Source: Bradyrhizobium sp. CCGUVB1N3 (GTDB lineage: Bacteria > Pseudomonadota > Alphaproteobacteria > Rhizobiales > Xanthobacteraceae). From it: a stretch of 64,000 nt of DNA. The position numbers and the translations under genes are program-made. A model generated the notes under the pieces. It worked only from the letters and a program-made list of their open reading frames with translations, did not search any database and was not told the origin of the DNA. The stretch covers positions 1,488,001 to 1,552,000 of the forward strand of contig NZ_JANADR010000001.1 of the NCBI RefSeq assembly GCF_024199925.1. The letters are read 5' to 3'. Below, one piece after another: positions 1-9,145 of this stretch (positions within the stretch are counted from its first letter, which is position 1; each line of letters begins with the position of its first letter).

Positions 1-1118
1 ATGGCCTGGTGCGAGGCGGCAAGCGCCTCGTCGATTTCGCCGGCGTTACGCAGCGCCACCGCGAGGTTCGCATGGCCTTTGGCGTAGGCGGGATCGGCGG
101 CGACGGCGCGGCGATGCGCGGCGACGGCAGCTTCGACACGCCCCTGCTTCTCGAAGATGATGCCGAGATTGGTGTGGGCTGGCGCGTGATCGGCGTTCAG
201 CTCCAGCGCCCGCTCGCAAGCTGCGATGGCCTCATCGAAAAGTCCGAGCTCGCACAGGCAGGCGCCAAGATTGCTGACGATCACATGATCAGCCGGATCG
301 CGCGCGATGGTCCGCTGGTAAGTCGCGGCCGCCTGATGCAGATGGCCCGCCTCGTGCAGGACGAGACCGAGCAACCGCAGCGCCGGAAGATTGTCCGGAT
401 CGAGCGCCGTCGCGCGGCGATAGTGTACGATCGCCTCATCGAGCTCGCCCTTGCGGTAGAGCGCAGCGCCGAGATTGCAAAGCAGGCCCGGATCCTCGGG
501 GTCCGCTTCGAGGGCACGACGATAGGCCATCACGGCCTCGTCGAGCTTCTTCTGATCAGCAAGCACATTGCCGAGATTGAGCCAGGCGCCGCGATGCGCT
601 GGATCGCGCAGGATCGTTTCACGATAAGCGTCCTCGGCCTCGGCGAGCCGCCCCTGCCCCGCCAGCGCAACGGCCAGATTGAAATGCGCACGGGTCAGAT
701 GCGGATCGATCTCGATGGCGCGCTGATAAGCCCCTTCCGCGTCCTCGAAGCGCGACAGCTCGGCCAGCGCCACGCCGAGCTTGTTGTAGAGAGCCGCATC
801 GCGTGGCCGCCGCAGCAGCGCGCGCCGAAACGCCGCCACCGCGCCGTCCCGCTCGCCCTTCACGGCAAGCGCATCGCCCAGCGTGACGAGGGCCGGCGCG
901 TGGTCGGGATCGAGGCTGAACACGCGGCCCAGCAGGCTTGCCCCGTCGCTCGCTCGGTCCGTTACGAAAGCGACCACGGCGGACAGATGCAGCGCCGGCA
1001 CATGGTCGGGATGCGCCTTCAGGACTTCGCCGCACAACAGGCCAGCCTGATCCGGCCGCCCCGCCTCGTAATGCTCCACCGCCTGCAACAGAATCCGATC
1101 GACCGCCGCCTTGCCCAC
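1..1118 (-). CDS. TPR-repeat protein, 3' end cut by the window
   Basis: The minus strand is open from a GTG at 1118 to the window edge, about 372 codons without a stop. The translation is a run of tetratricopeptide repeats with the usual pattern (NLGAALYRKGELDEAI, then an ALDP turn, then the next repeat), at least nine units. TPRs are protein-interaction scaffolds, and long TPR arrays in this group are often followed by a transferase domain; that part lies outside the window, so the function cannot be fixed. There is no obvious signal peptide. The start is uncertain: GTG 1118 has only a weak purine-rich stretch upstream and no in-frame ATG is nearby. The 170 bp to the dctA stop hold its terminator. 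Confidence 0.75.
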   Translation of the reverse strand, partial: MGKAAVDRILLQAVEHYEAGRPDQAGLLCGEVLKAHPDHVPALHLSAVVAFVTDRASDGASLLGRVFSLDPDHAPALVTLGDALAVKGERDGAVAAFRRALLRRPRDAALYNKLGVALAELSRFEDAEGAYQRAIEIDPHLTRAHFNLAVALAGQGRLAEAEDAYRETILRDPAHRGAWLNLGNVLADQKKLDEAVMAYRRALEADPEDPGLLCNLGAALYRKGELDEAIVHYRRATALDPDNLPALRLLGLVLHEAGHLHQAAATYQRTIARDPADHVIVSNLGACLCELGLFDEAIAACERALELNADHAPAHTNLGIIFEKQGRVEAAVAAHRRAVAADPAYAKGHANLAVALRNAGEIDEALAASHQA

Positions 1119-1209
1119 GATGCCGCCCGCCCTTCGCTCCGAAATCCCGATGGGGGTTAAACGGGCGAGCGCGAAAATTCCGTCACTTTGGATGCCTGGC
1201 AAAACAGCA

Positions 1210-1238
1210 AGGGCTGATCGACCATGTCGACCAGCCCT
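1210..1238 (-). terminator. Rho-independent-type terminator of dctA
   Basis: Two 13-bp arms (AGGGCTGATCGAC and GTCGACCAGCCCT, one mismatch) enclose a 3-nt loop. On the minus strand the hairpin is followed by TGCTGTTTT. It lies about 50 bp after the dctA stop codon and before the TPR gene start. Confidence 0.7.
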
Positions 1239-1288
1239 GTCACTTCAAGGCGTAGCGGCGCGAGGCGCCGTTGCGATCAGCTTGCAGC

Positions 1289-2626
1289 TCAGTCCGTCGT
1301 GAGCGCCGTCTCCAGGTCGGTCGGATCGATCTGCTGGCTCAGCCGCGCATTGAGCTTGTCGCGGTCGAGTTCGCCTTCCCACCAGGCGACGACAACGCAG
1401 GCGACGCCGTTGCCGCAGAGATTGGTCAGCGCGCGGCATTCGCTCATGAACTTGTCGATGCCGAGCACGATCGCCATGCCCGGCACGAGCCGGGGATCGA
1501 CCACCGCCAGGGTCGCGGCGAGCGTGATGAAGCCCGCACCGGTGATGCCGGAGGCGCCCTTCGAGGTCAGCATCGCCACGACCAGGATGGTGATCTGCTG
1601 GCCCAAGGTGAGATCGACGCCGAGTGCCTGCGCGATGAACAGGGTCGCCAGGGTCATGTAGATGTTGGTGCCGTCGAGGTTGAACGAGTAGCCCGTGGGC
1701 ACCACGAGGCCAACCACGGACTTCGAACAACCGAGCCGTTCCAGCTTCTCCATCAAGGACGGCAGCGCGCTTTCCGAGGATGAGGTGCCGAGCACGATCA
1801 ACAGCTCGTCCTTGATGTAGGCCAGGAACTTGAAGATCGAGAAGCCGGCAAAGCGCGCGATCATGCCAAGCACGACGAACACGAACAGCGCCGCCGTGAC
1901 GTAGAACGTGGCGATCAGCCCGATCAGGTTGAGGATCGCGCCGGTGCCGAACTTGCCGATCGTATAGGCCATTGCGCCGAATGCGCCGATCGGCGCCGCG
2001 CGCATCACGATCGAGATGACACCGAACACGGCATGGGCGGCATCGTCGATGAAGCTGCGAATCGTATGGCCGCGCTCGCCGAGGCCCATGATGGCGAAGC
2101 CGAACAACACCGAGAACAGCAGCACCTGGAGGATCTCGCCTTGCGCGAAGGCGCCGACCACGGTGTCAGGGATGATGTGCAGGATGAAGTCGACGCTCTT
2201 CTGTCCCTCGGCCTGCTTGGCGTAGTTGGCCACCGCCTGGGCGTTGGCCGCCGCGCTGCCGAAGCCTGCGCCCGGCTTGACGAGATTGCCGACGACGAGC
2301 CCGATCAGGAGCGCGAAGGTCGAGACGACCTCGAAATAGACCAGCGCCTTGACGCCGATGCGGCCGACCTTCTTGGCGTCCTGAATGTGGGCGATGCCCG
2401 AGACCACGGTGCAGAAGATGATCGGCGCGATCACCATCTTGATCAGCTTGATGAAGCCGTCGCCCATCGCCTTGATCCAGTCGTTGGTAGCGACCGAGGG
2501 CCACAACCAGCCGACGATGGCGCCCAGGAAGATGGCGATCAGCACTTGGACATAGAGAACCTTGTACCACGGCTTGGCGGCGGCCTTTGCGGCCGGCGCG
2601 CCCGCAGTCATCGTTGTCGTCGTCAT
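1289..2626 (-). CDS. dctA: C4-dicarboxylate:cation symporter DctA
   Basis: This 445-residue protein belongs to the DAACS (glutamate/dicarboxylate symporter) family. It imports succinate, fumarate and malate across the inner membrane, the main carbon source of rhizobia inside nodules. Family signatures are visible: the serine-rich hairpin [10 protein letters not shown], the unwound-helix motif NLDGTNIYM, the [11 protein letters not shown] hairpin, and [17 protein letters not shown] near the end. Hydrophobic segments and length fit the family. The start is preceded by GGGGAGGGAG at good spacing. The upstream region carries three CTTGG/CCAAG half-sites (separate entry) but I see no clear -24/-12 RpoN promoter, which is the usual control of dctA. 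No dctBD genes are adjacent. Confidence 0.95.
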   Translation of the reverse strand: MTTTTMTAGAPAAKAAAKPWYKVLYVQVLIAIFLGAIVGWLWPSVATNDWIKAMGDGFIKLIKMVIAPIIFCTVVSGIAHIQDAKKVGRIGVKALVYFEVVSTFALLIGLVVGNLVKPGAGFGSAAANAQAVANYAKQAEGQKSVDFILHIIPDTVVGAFAQGEILQVLLFSVLFGFAIMGLGERGHTIRSFIDDAAHAVFGVISIVMRAAPIGAFGAMAYTIGKFGTGAILNLIGLIATFYVTAALFVFVVLGMIARFAGFSIFKFLAYIKDELLIVLGTSSSESALPSLMEKLERLGCSKSVVGLVVPTGYSFNLDGTNIYMTLATLFIAQALGVDLTLGQQITILVVAMLTSKGASGITGAGFITLAATLAVVDPRLVPGMAIVLGIDKFMSECRALTNLCGNGVACVVVAWWEGELDRDKLNARLSQQIDPTDLETALTTD

Positions 2627-2645
2627 TGCTCCCTCCCCTTAACTC

Positions 2646-2672
2646 TCTTGGTTCTAGCCAAGATCAACTTGG
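2646..2672 (-). promoter_or_regulatory. Candidate operator: three alternating CTTGG half-sites upstream of dctA
   Basis: CTTGG, CCAAG and CTTGG occur in succession. They form TCTTGG-N6-CCAAGA (2646-2663) and, overlapping it, GCCAAG-N5-CTTGGC (2657-2673). The array begins about 20 bp upstream of the dctA start codon. Nested palindromes of this kind suit a dimeric regulator; which regulator is unknown. Confidence 0.35.
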
Positions 2673-2710
2673 CGGGCCGAGTCAAATGGAACTGCTCGGC
2701 CGTTGGCCGC

Positions 2711-3319
2711 CTATTGGCGGCGGTCGATGACCCGGCGCGCGGCCGGCATCAAGGTCGCCCCGAGCCCGTTCTTGACCAGCGACGCGGCGATGAACGGCAG
2801 GATGCCGACCTGCCAGGCCTTGGCGGCGCCAAGCCCGAGGCCGAACGCCAACCAGGCGAAACCCATCGCCAAAATGACGATGTGGCCGATGGCCATGGCC
2901 GCGAACAGCCAGGCCACGCTGCGATCCCAGCCCCGCTCGGCGAGAAAGCCCGTGACGAAGGCCGCCACGACGAAACCGAACAGATAGCCGGCCGTGGGGC
3001 CGATAAGCGGAGCGAGGCCGCCGACCGGGCCCGCAAACACCGGCAGGCCGATCGCGCCTTCCGCGAGATACGCGATCATGGTTGCGCTACCGAGGCGCCA
3101 GCCATAGGCGGCGCCGATCATCAGCACGACCAGGGTCTGCAACGTCATTGGCACATAGGGCAGCGGCAGGCTGACCTTGGCTGACAGCGCCATCAAAGTC
3201 GTTCCAAGCGCAACCAGCACGAGCGCGCGCAGAGCGCCCGCCGCCTCGCCGCTTTGGACCGGCCAGACGATGGCGGCGAGAGGAAAATGCGGCACGGCGG
3301 CAGGCGATCTGTCGGACAA
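2711..3319 (-). CDS. bioY: Biotin transporter S component BioY
   Basis: A 202-residue, six-helix membrane protein of the BioY family, the substrate-binding component for biotin uptake. Typical features are GLPVFAG followed by GPTAGYLFGFVVAAF, and the closing LVKNGLGATLMPAARR region. No bioM or bioN energising genes are adjacent, so this is a solitary BioY as found in many rhizobia. Translation appears to start at a TTG codon (3319), with GGAG seven bases upstream; no suitable ATG or GTG exists before the first helix. It follows the broken aminotransferase gene by about 36 bp on the same strand and may share its transcript. Confidence 0.9.
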   Translation of the reverse strand: MSDRSPAAVPHFPLAAIVWPVQSGEAAGALRALVLVALGTTLMALSAKVSLPLPYVPMTLQTLVVLMIGAAYGWRLGSATMIAYLAEGAIGLPVFAGPVGGLAPLIGPTAGYLFGFVVAAFVTGFLAERGWDRSVAWLFAAMAIGHIVILAMGFAWLAFGLGLGAAKAWQVGILPFIAASLVKNGLGATLMPAARRVIDRRQ

Positions 3320-3355
3320 GTTGAACTCCGGAAGGCTCTTTTGAAAACTGGCGGG

Positions 3356-4548
3356 CTATTTAAGCCAGTGAGCGATCCGGTCAACTGCTTCCCGCATCTC
3401 CTCCGCCGATCTCGCATAGGAGAAGCGGATGAAGGAGCGGCCGTGCACGGGATCGAAATCGATGCCGGGCGTGGCCGCGACATGGGCCTGCTCCAGCATC
3501 TGCTTGGCGAACTCGAAACTGTCGGAGGTGAAATCCGACACGTCAGCATAGAGATAGAATGCGCCATCGGCGGGCAGGAACTTGGTCAGGCCAGCCTTGG
3601 GCAGCCCCTCGATCAGGATGCGGCGGTTCTCCTGATAGCCGTGCTTGATCTCCTCCATCTCGGCTGCGCCGTCGAAGGCTGCTTCTGCCGCGATCTGCGA
3701 CAGCGACGGCACCGAGATCGACAGGTTCTGCTGGAGCCGCTCGACCGGCCGCACCAGGACCTCCGGCACGACCATCCAGCCGACCCGCCAGCCGGTCATG
3801 CAAAAATATTTCGAAAACGAATTGATGATGAGCGCCTGGTCCGACAGCGCAGCCGCAGTGACCGCGGGGAATGCGTAATCGAGGCCGTGATAGATCTCGT
3901 CCGAGATGAAGCGGATGCCGGCGCCCTCCGCGGCCGCGATCAGGCTGGACAGCGCCTCCCCGGACATCATGGTTCCAGTGGGGTTGGCGGGGCTTGCGAC
4001 CAGCACGCCCTTGAGCGGCGCCTTGCGATGGGCGGCAAGCAGCGCCTCGCCGGTCAAGGCGTGACGGGTCTCGCTGGTGGTCTCGATCGGCACCGGCTCG
4101 CAGCCGAGCGCGGTCAGGATATGGCGGTAAAAGGCGGATAGCCGGGCACCGTCACCGCGACGCGGTCGCCTGGCTCGAACAGGGCAAGGAAGGCCAGGAT
4201 GAAGCCGCCGGAAGACCCGGTGGTGACGACAATCCGCTCGGGGCTCACCGCGCAGCCATAGGCGTCGCGATAATGGCGCGCGATGCGCTCGCGCAACGAG
4301 GAGATGCCGAGCGCGGAGGTATAATCGATCCGCGCAGTGTCCAGCGCCTTGTGGGCGGCCGCGATCGCGGTCTTCGGGGCCGGCGCGGCAGGCTGGCCGA
4401 CCTCCATATGAATGACGTGGCCGCCGGCCGCCTCTATGCGCGCGGCCGCCGCCATCACGTCCATCACCATGAAGGGGGGAACGTCACTGCGGCGGGATGG
4501 CGTCAGCCAGGGCTCCAGCCGGTTCCTCAATATCGCATCGGCCATCAA
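3356..4548 (-). pseudogene. PLP-dependent aminotransferase (class I/II) with a frameshift
   Basis: Two abutting reading frames make one fold-type I aminotransferase. The 5' piece (4548 to 4114, 144 aa) ends VPGYPPFTAIS and stop. The 3' piece is open in another frame through YRHILTALGCEPVP and holds the substrate and cofactor motifs, including the PLP lysine in NSFSKYFCMTGWRVGW. The break coincides with an A4 run on the plus strand (4129-4132, T4 in the gene). Adding one base there restores a single 397-codon protein, the normal family length. The 5' product alone lacks the catalytic lysine. A sequencing error in the homopolymer is as likely as a true mutation. Exact substrate is unknown. Confidence 0.8.
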
Positions 4549-4710
4549 TATCTGCTATTTCGCTTCCGGTCCGGAACCCCCAGGGGGGCCGGGAACGGGG
4601 CGCCCGCGCCCCAGACTGGCCGCATTGTGCGGCTCATTAGGGCATAGCCCGTATCCGGTCCGACGCCAATCGCCAAGACCAATCACAAAACTGCATTTCA
4701 AGACCGATCG

Positions 4711-6114
4711 ATGTTGCTCCAACTCGCTTTGCGCAAGAAGGCCTCCGCTCTCACCGCCATCGTGACTGCGACCGCCATGGTGCTGGCGCCGCTCCCGGCG
4801 ATCAAGGCGCAGGAGAGACCCAGGGGCCCGCCGGTGCTGCGCGACACCGAGACCGAGCAATTGCTGCGCGAATATACCAGGCCCATCCTGCGCGCCGCCG
4901 GTCTGGAGAAGCAGAACATCCAGATGGTGATCATCAACGACGCATCGTTCAATGCGTTCGTCGCCGACGGCCGCCGGATCTTCGTCAATTACGGCGCGAT
5001 CATGCAGTCGGAAACGCCGAACCAGCTGATCGGCGTGCTCGCGCACGAGACCGGGCATCTGGCCGGCGGCCATCTCGCCAAGCTCCGCCTGGAGCTGGCT
5101 AGCGCCCAGACCCAGATGATCATCGCCATGCTGCTCGGCGCCGGCGCCATGGTCGCAGGCGCCCGCAGCGGCAACGCCAACAACGGTCTCGCCAATGCCG
5201 GCGCGGCCGCCGTCGCCGGGCCGCAGGAGATGATCCGCCGCTCGCTGTTGTCCTATCAGCGCCAGCAGGAGGAGAACGCCGACCGCGCCGGCGTGAAGTT
5301 CCTGACCGCGACCCAGCAGTCGCCGAAGGGCATGTACGAGACCTTCAAGCGCTTCACCAGCGAGAGCCTGTTCGCCGCGCGTGGCGCCGATCCCTATTTG
5401 CAGTCGCATCCGATGCCGGCCGAGCGCGTCGAGGCGCTCGCCGAGTTCGCCCGCTCCAGCCCGTATTGGGACAAGAAGGACGACCCGGCGCTGCAGGCCC
5501 GCCATGACATGGTTCGCGCCAAGGTCTCCGCCTTCATGGAGCGGCCCGAGACCGTCTATCGCCGCTATCCGCTGACCAACGACAGCCTGCCCGCACGCTA
5601 TGCCCGCGCCATCAGCACCTATCTGCACGGCGATCTGCGCAGCGCACTGGCCCAGATCGACGCGCTGATCCAGTTGCAGCCGAACAACCCGTATTTCTAC
5701 GAGGTGCGCGGCCAGGCCTTGCTCGAGAGCGGCAAGCCGGCGGAAGCGATCCCTGCCCTGCGCAAGGCGGTACAGCTCTCCGGCAACGCCCCGCTCATCG
5801 AGATGTTACTTGGGCAGGCTCTGGTCGGAACTGATAATAAGTCCTACACGGACGAAGCGATCCGGATTCTCCGTGCCGCGGTGGCGCGGGAGCCGGAGGC
5901 GCCGCTCGGCTACACGCAGCTCGCCATGGCCTTTGGCCGCAAGGGGGACTATGCGGAGGCCGATCTGGCATCGGCGCAGGCAGCTTACCTGCGCGGCGAC
6001 AACAAGACCGCACGCGAGCTTGCGACGCGCGCAAAAACCCGTTTCGCCATCGGCACGCCCGGCTGGGTCAAGGCCGATGACATCGTGGCGTCAAAACCGC
6101 CACGCAATAATTAG
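4711..6114 (+). CDS. Periplasmic M48 metalloprotease with C-terminal TPRs (BepA/YfgC-like)
   Basis: This 467-residue protein has an N-terminal export signal (about residues 1-34, ending KAQ). An M48 domain follows, with zinc ligands HETGH at 112-116 and a third ligand in the EENAD motif near 187-191. TPR-like repeats begin around residue 300 (YARAISTYLHGDLRSALAQID). This is the layout of BepA/YfgC, a periplasmic chaperone-protease that acts on outer-membrane proteins stalled at the Bam or Lpt machinery. The role here is inferred from that family. It is divergently arranged from the aminotransferase remnant and followed at 110 bp by a DsbA-family gene, another envelope protein-quality function. 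Confidence 0.88.
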   Translation: MLLQLALRKKASALTAIVTATAMVLAPLPAIKAQERPRGPPVLRDTETEQLLREYTRPILRAAGLEKQNIQMVIINDASFNAFVADGRRIFVNYGAIMQSETPNQLIGVLAHETGHLAGGHLAKLRLELASAQTQMIIAMLLGAGAMVAGARSGNANNGLANAGAAAVAGPQEMIRRSLLSYQRQQEENADRAGVKFLTATQQSPKGMYETFKRFTSESLFAARGADPYLQSHPMPAERVEALAEFARSSPYWDKKDDPALQARHDMVRAKVSAFMERPETVYRRYPLTNDSLPARYARAISTYLHGDLRSALAQIDALIQLQPNNPYFYEVRGQALLESGKPAEAIPALRKAVQLSGNAPLIEMLLGQALVGTDNKSYTDEAIRILRAAVAREPEAPLGYTQLAMAFGRKGDYAEADLASAQAAYLRGDNKTARELATRAKTRFAIGTPGWVKADDIVASKPPRNN

Positions 6115-6224
6115 ACGATCAGAACGACATCGACACAACGACTGACACCAAGACGTCACGGCGCGGCCACGTTAGATCGGCCGGGATGTTTTCCGAAACC
6201 TGCTTTCGACCAGAGGATTTGCCA

Positions 6225-6992
6225 ATGCCTTCGCTGCGCCTGATCTTACCCGCCCTGCTTGCGCTCGCCGTGTTCGGCGCAACCGGGCCGGCCTCGGCCG
6301 ACAGCTTCACTGACGCCCAGCGCTCCGACATCGAGACGATCATCAAGAACTATCTCGTCAGCCATCCCGAGGTGCTCGAGGATGCGATGGCCGAGCTCAG
6401 CAAGCGCCAGGCAACCGCCGAAGCGCAGAAGCACGAAGCAAGCATCGCGCAGAATGCGGATGCGATCTTCAACTCGCCGCGCCAGGTCGTGCTCGGCAAC
6501 AAGGACGGCGACGTCACCTTCGTCGAGTTCTTCGACTACAATTGCGGCTACTGCAAGCGCGCGATGACCGACATGCTCGACCTCATGAAGGCCGATCCCA
6601 AGCTGAAGGTCGTGCTCAAGGAATTTCCGGTGCTGAGCCAGGGCTCGGTCGAGGCGGCGCAGGTTGCGGTTGCCGTCCGCATGCAGGATCCCACCGGCAA
6701 GAAATATCTCGACTTCCACCAGAAGCTGCTCGGCGGCCGCGGCCAGGCCGACAAGGCGCACGCGCTTGCCGCCGCCAAGGAAGCCGGTCTCGACGTCGCG
6801 AAGATCGAGAAGGACATGGCCAATCCGGAAGTGCGTGCCACGATCGAGGAGAACTTCAAGCTCGCCGAAGCGATGGGCATGAACGGCACGCCGAGCTACG
6901 TGATCGGCAAGCAGATCGTGGTCGGCGCCATCGGCCTCGACGGCCTGAAGGAAAAGATCGGCGTCGCACGCTGCGGCAAGGCGACCTGCTAG
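6225..6992 (+). CDS. DsbA-family thiol:disulfide oxidoreductase (ScsC/Com1-like)
   Basis: A 255-residue periplasmic thioredoxin-fold protein. The signal peptide covers about residues 1-25 (cleavage after ASA). A helical stalk follows (about 30-80), like the N-terminal oligomerisation segment of ScsC/Com1-type proteins. The thioredoxin domain has the active site CGYC at 107-110 and the cis-proline motif TPSYV near 222. A start at 6225 is preferred over an upstream in-frame ATG (6186) because AGAGGA lies just before it and the leader then starts correctly. It probably oxidises or isomerises disulfides in exported proteins. A strong terminator follows, so it ends its transcript. Confidence 0.88.
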   Translation: MPSLRLILPALLALAVFGATGPASADSFTDAQRSDIETIIKNYLVSHPEVLEDAMAELSKRQATAEAQKHEASIAQNADAIFNSPRQVVLGNKDGDVTFVEFFDYNCGYCKRAMTDMLDLMKADPKLKVVLKEFPVLSQGSVEAAQVAVAVRMQDPTGKKYLDFHQKLLGGRGQADKAHALAAAKEAGLDVAKIEKDMANPEVRATIEENFKLAEAMGMNGTPSYVIGKQIVVGAIGLDGLKEKIGVARCGKATC

Positions 6993-7020
6993 TTCCAGAT
7001 TTCGATTATCCGAACACTGC

Positions 7021-7050
7021 AAAAAGGCCGGCTTTTGCCGGCCTTTTTTT
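7021..7050 (+). terminator. Strong intrinsic terminator
   Basis: The arms GGCCGGC (7026-7032) and GCCGGCC (7037-7043) enclose a TTTT loop and are followed by seven T residues; five A residues precede the stem. It sits about 30 bp after the DsbA-family gene and separates it from the DUF1236 promoter. Confidence 0.92.
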
Positions 7051-7121
7051 GTTGTCAGGATCTTGGCGCGACCATTCATCTCGCATTCAACAAACAAAAG
7101 TCGCGGAACCACTGAAGTTTC

Positions 7122-7146
7122 GGAACATCTCATTTCTCCTTTCGTT
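7122..7146 (+). promoter_or_regulatory. EcfG-type general stress promoter of the DUF1236 gene
   Basis: GGAAC (7122-7126), a 16-base spacer, then CGTT (7143-7146): an exact match to the alphaproteobacterial EcfG consensus GGAAC-N16/17-CGTT. It lies 42 bp upstream of the chosen start codon, directly downstream of a terminator, as expected for an independently controlled gene. Confidence 0.8.
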
Positions 7147-7188
7147 GTCGGCGCGGGCAATGACGCAGTCACACGTGAGGAGAACTCG

Positions 7189-7929
7189 ATGATGAATCGC
7201 TTTATGATTTCGGTTGCCGCGCTCGCGCTTGTCGCCGGAACCGGCTTTGCCAGTGCGCAAGGCATGAACCGCGAGCAGGGCTCCGGCGGATCGCAGCAGA
7301 TGCAGCAGCATTCGCAGCCCTCGACCGGCGCAGCCGAGCATGGCGCCACGGGTAAGGAGTCCCAGGGCAAGGAGAAGGGCACGGTCGGACAGGCCGGCGG
7401 GTCGATGAAGTCCGGCGCGGAAGAGAAATCTTCAGGCGCGATGAAGGACGAGAAGTCCTCGGGCACGATGCACAAGAATCCGACGGCTGAGGAGAAGTCG
7501 GGTGCAACGAAGGGCCAACGCACGGACGAACGCGCCCAGGGTCAGCACGACAAGTCGAAGGGCATGAGCTCGGAGACGCAAACCAAGTCTGGCACGGCCG
7601 CTAGCGAGAACCGCCAGGGCCAGACCGGTGCTTCGACGTCGACGCAGACCACCGGCCAGGCGGCTGCTGGAGCCAAGCTCTCGACCGAGCAGCGCACGCA
7701 GATCACCTCGGTCATCCGCGAGGAGAAGGTTGCTCCGGTCGGCAACGTGAACTTCTCGGTTTCGGTCGGCACGCGGATTCCGCGTGAGGGCATCGAGCTG
7801 CACGCCCTGCCGTCCCGCGTCGTGACGATTTATCCGGAATGGCGGAGCTACAGGTACGTCCTGGTCCGCGATGAGATCGTGATCATCGATCCCGTCACCT
7901 ATGAGATCGTGGCCGTCCTGAACGTCTAA
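7189..7929 (+). CDS. Secreted DUF1236 protein, probably stress-induced
   Basis: A 246-residue exported protein. The start is one of two adjacent ATG codons (7189, 7192) preceded by AGGAG; the longer in-frame extension would place 42 non-signal residues before the leader. The signal peptide ends near GFASAQ. The middle (about 25-150) is low-complexity and hydrophilic, rich in Gly, Ser, Gln, Lys and Glu. The C-terminal DUF1236 domain closes with VVTIYPEWRSYRYVLVRDEIVIIDP. The molecular function of DUF1236 is not established; these proteins are common in Bradyrhizobium. The upstream EcfG site argues for expression in general stress or stationary phase. A GC-rich hairpin follows the stop. Confidence 0.82.
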   Translation: MMNRFMISVAALALVAGTGFASAQGMNREQGSGGSQQMQQHSQPSTGAAEHGATGKESQGKEKGTVGQAGGSMKSGAEEKSSGAMKDEKSSGTMHKNPTAEEKSGATKGQRTDERAQGQHDKSKGMSSETQTKSGTAASENRQGQTGASTSTQTTGQAAAGAKLSTEQRTQITSVIREEKVAPVGNVNFSVSVGTRIPREGIELHALPSRVVTIYPEWRSYRYVLVRDEIVIIDPVTYEIVAVLNV

Positions 7930-7950
7930 GGACGAGCCGCACTACCCTCC

Positions 7951-7982
7951 GGGGCGGGCAGCAATGCCCGCCCTTTGCTTTG
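7951..7982 (+). terminator. Terminator-like hairpin after the DUF1236 gene
   Basis: GGGCGGGCA (7952-7960) pairs with TGCCCGCCC (7965-7973) around a 4-nt loop and is followed by TTTGCTTT. It lies about 22 bp after the stop codon. Confidence 0.65.
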
Positions 7983-8156
7983 GGCGGCAGCCATGCTTTG
8001 GACTGGTTAACAAGCAATTTCCGTAGCTTCCGCACAGCTTTTTGCAGTCCGGATGAGCTATCTGAGACCCCACAGGAGGTCCTTCAAGGCTTCCCCTAAG
8101 CCCCTTTGTTACCTATAACCCCCGCCACCTTCGCCAAAGTACCTGCCGGGATTTCA

Positions 8157-8624
8157 ATGGCTGAACCTGCGACCGACACGATCCTCGTCCTCAACGGGCC
8201 GAACCTCAACATGCTGGGGACGCGCGAACCGGAAAAATACGGGCACGCGACGCTCGCCGATGTCGAGACGCTGTGCCGGGAGACCGCGGCGAAGTTTGGC
8301 CTCAAGGCCGACTGCCGGCAGTCCAACCGCGAAGGCGAATTGATCGACTTCATCCACGAGGCCCACGCCCGCAAGATGAAGGGCATCATCATCAACGCCG
8401 GCGGCTATTCGCACACCTCGATCGCGCTGCACGATGCGCTGCTCGCGGTGCAGATCCCGACCGTCGAGGTGCACGTCACCAACATCCATGCCCGCGAGAG
8501 CTTCCGTCACCATTCCTACACCGCCCGCGCCGCCTTCGCGTCGCTGTGCGGCTTCGGCATCGAGGGCTACCGCCTCGCGATCCAGGGCCTTGCCGCCAAG
8601 CTCGGCATCAAGCCCAAAGCCTGA
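8157..8624 (+). CDS. aroQ: 3-dehydroquinate dehydratase, type II
   Basis: A 155-residue cytoplasmic enzyme converting 3-dehydroquinate to 3-dehydroshikimate in the shikimate pathway. Type II signatures are clear: [18 protein letters not shown] at the N-terminus with the catalytic tyrosine, [16 protein letters not shown] in the middle, and [18 protein letters not shown]. The start is ATG 8157; an upstream in-frame start would add 17 residues not typical of the family. It is followed at 35 bp by accB and accC, a gene order common in alphaproteobacteria, so the three are probably co-transcribed. Confidence 0.95.
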   Translation: MAEPATDTILVLNGPNLNMLGTREPEKYGHATLADVETLCRETAAKFGLKADCRQSNREGELIDFIHEAHARKMKGIIINAGGYSHTSIALHDALLAVQIPTVEVHVTNIHARESFRHHSYTARAAFASLCGFGIEGYRLAIQGLAAKLGIKPKA

Positions 8625-8659
8625 CGCCCCTTTCAAACAGAAGGTTCGGAATCAAGATC

Positions 8660-9145
8660 ATGGCGCGCCAGCCAGACGATAAAGCAGCCGCAAAGTTTTC
8701 CAGCGAGGATTCCGCGCTCATCCGCGAACTCGCGACCCTGCTCGACGAGACGAGCCTCACCGAGATCGAGATCGAGCGCGCAGGGCTTCGCCTGCGCGTC
8801 GCGCGCAACGTCAGCGTTACTGCGGCCGTGCCGACGTCGGTCATCGCGGCCCCTGTCGCGGCCGTTGCCGCGGCGACTGCTGCCGCAGCACCGGCGGATC
8901 TCTCGAAACATCCCGGCGCCGTCACCTCGCCGATGGTCGGCACCGCCTATTGGGCGCCCGAGCCGGGCGCAAAGCCTTTCATCGAGGTCGGCTCCAAGGT
9001 CTCGGTCGGTCAGACGCTCCTCATCATCGAAGCGATGAAGACCATGAACCAGATCCCCTCACCGCGCGCCGGAACCGTGACGCAGATCCTGGTCGAGGAC
9101 AGCCAGCCGGTCGAGTTCGGCGAGCCGCTGGTCATCATTGAATAA
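8660..9145 (+). CDS. accB: Biotin carboxyl carrier protein of acetyl-CoA carboxylase
   Basis: A 161-residue carrier protein of the ACC complex, the first step of fatty-acid synthesis. The N-terminal helical part (1-50) is followed by an Ala/Val/Pro-rich linker (about 52-85) and a biotinyl domain (about 88-161). The biotinylated lysine is K127 in EAMKTMNQI; the second residue after Lys is Met, as expected, although the usual EAMKMMN is altered by one residue. Cofactor supply by the solitary BioY elsewhere in the window is an inference. accC follows after a 74-bp inverted-repeat element. Confidence 0.95.
   Translation: MARQPDDKAAAKFSSEDSALIRELATLLDETSLTEIEIERAGLRLRVARNVSVTAAVPTSVIAAPVAAVAAATAAAAPADLSKHPGAVTSPMVGTAYWAPEPGAKPFIEVGSKVSVGQTLLIIEAMKTMNQIPSPRAGTVTQILVEDSQPVEFGEPLVIIE

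Noticed and set aside
9..1160. Long plus-strand open frame (383 codons) at the left edge
   Set aside because: It is the antisense shadow of the TPR gene; the minus strand encodes clear TPR repeats throughout and the plus-strand translation shows no family pattern.
4114..4140. Programmed -1 frameshifting in the aminotransferase
   Set aside because: The T4 run allows a one-tRNA slip, but there is no classic heptamer or evident downstream stimulator, and no family precedent; mutation or sequencing error is simpler.
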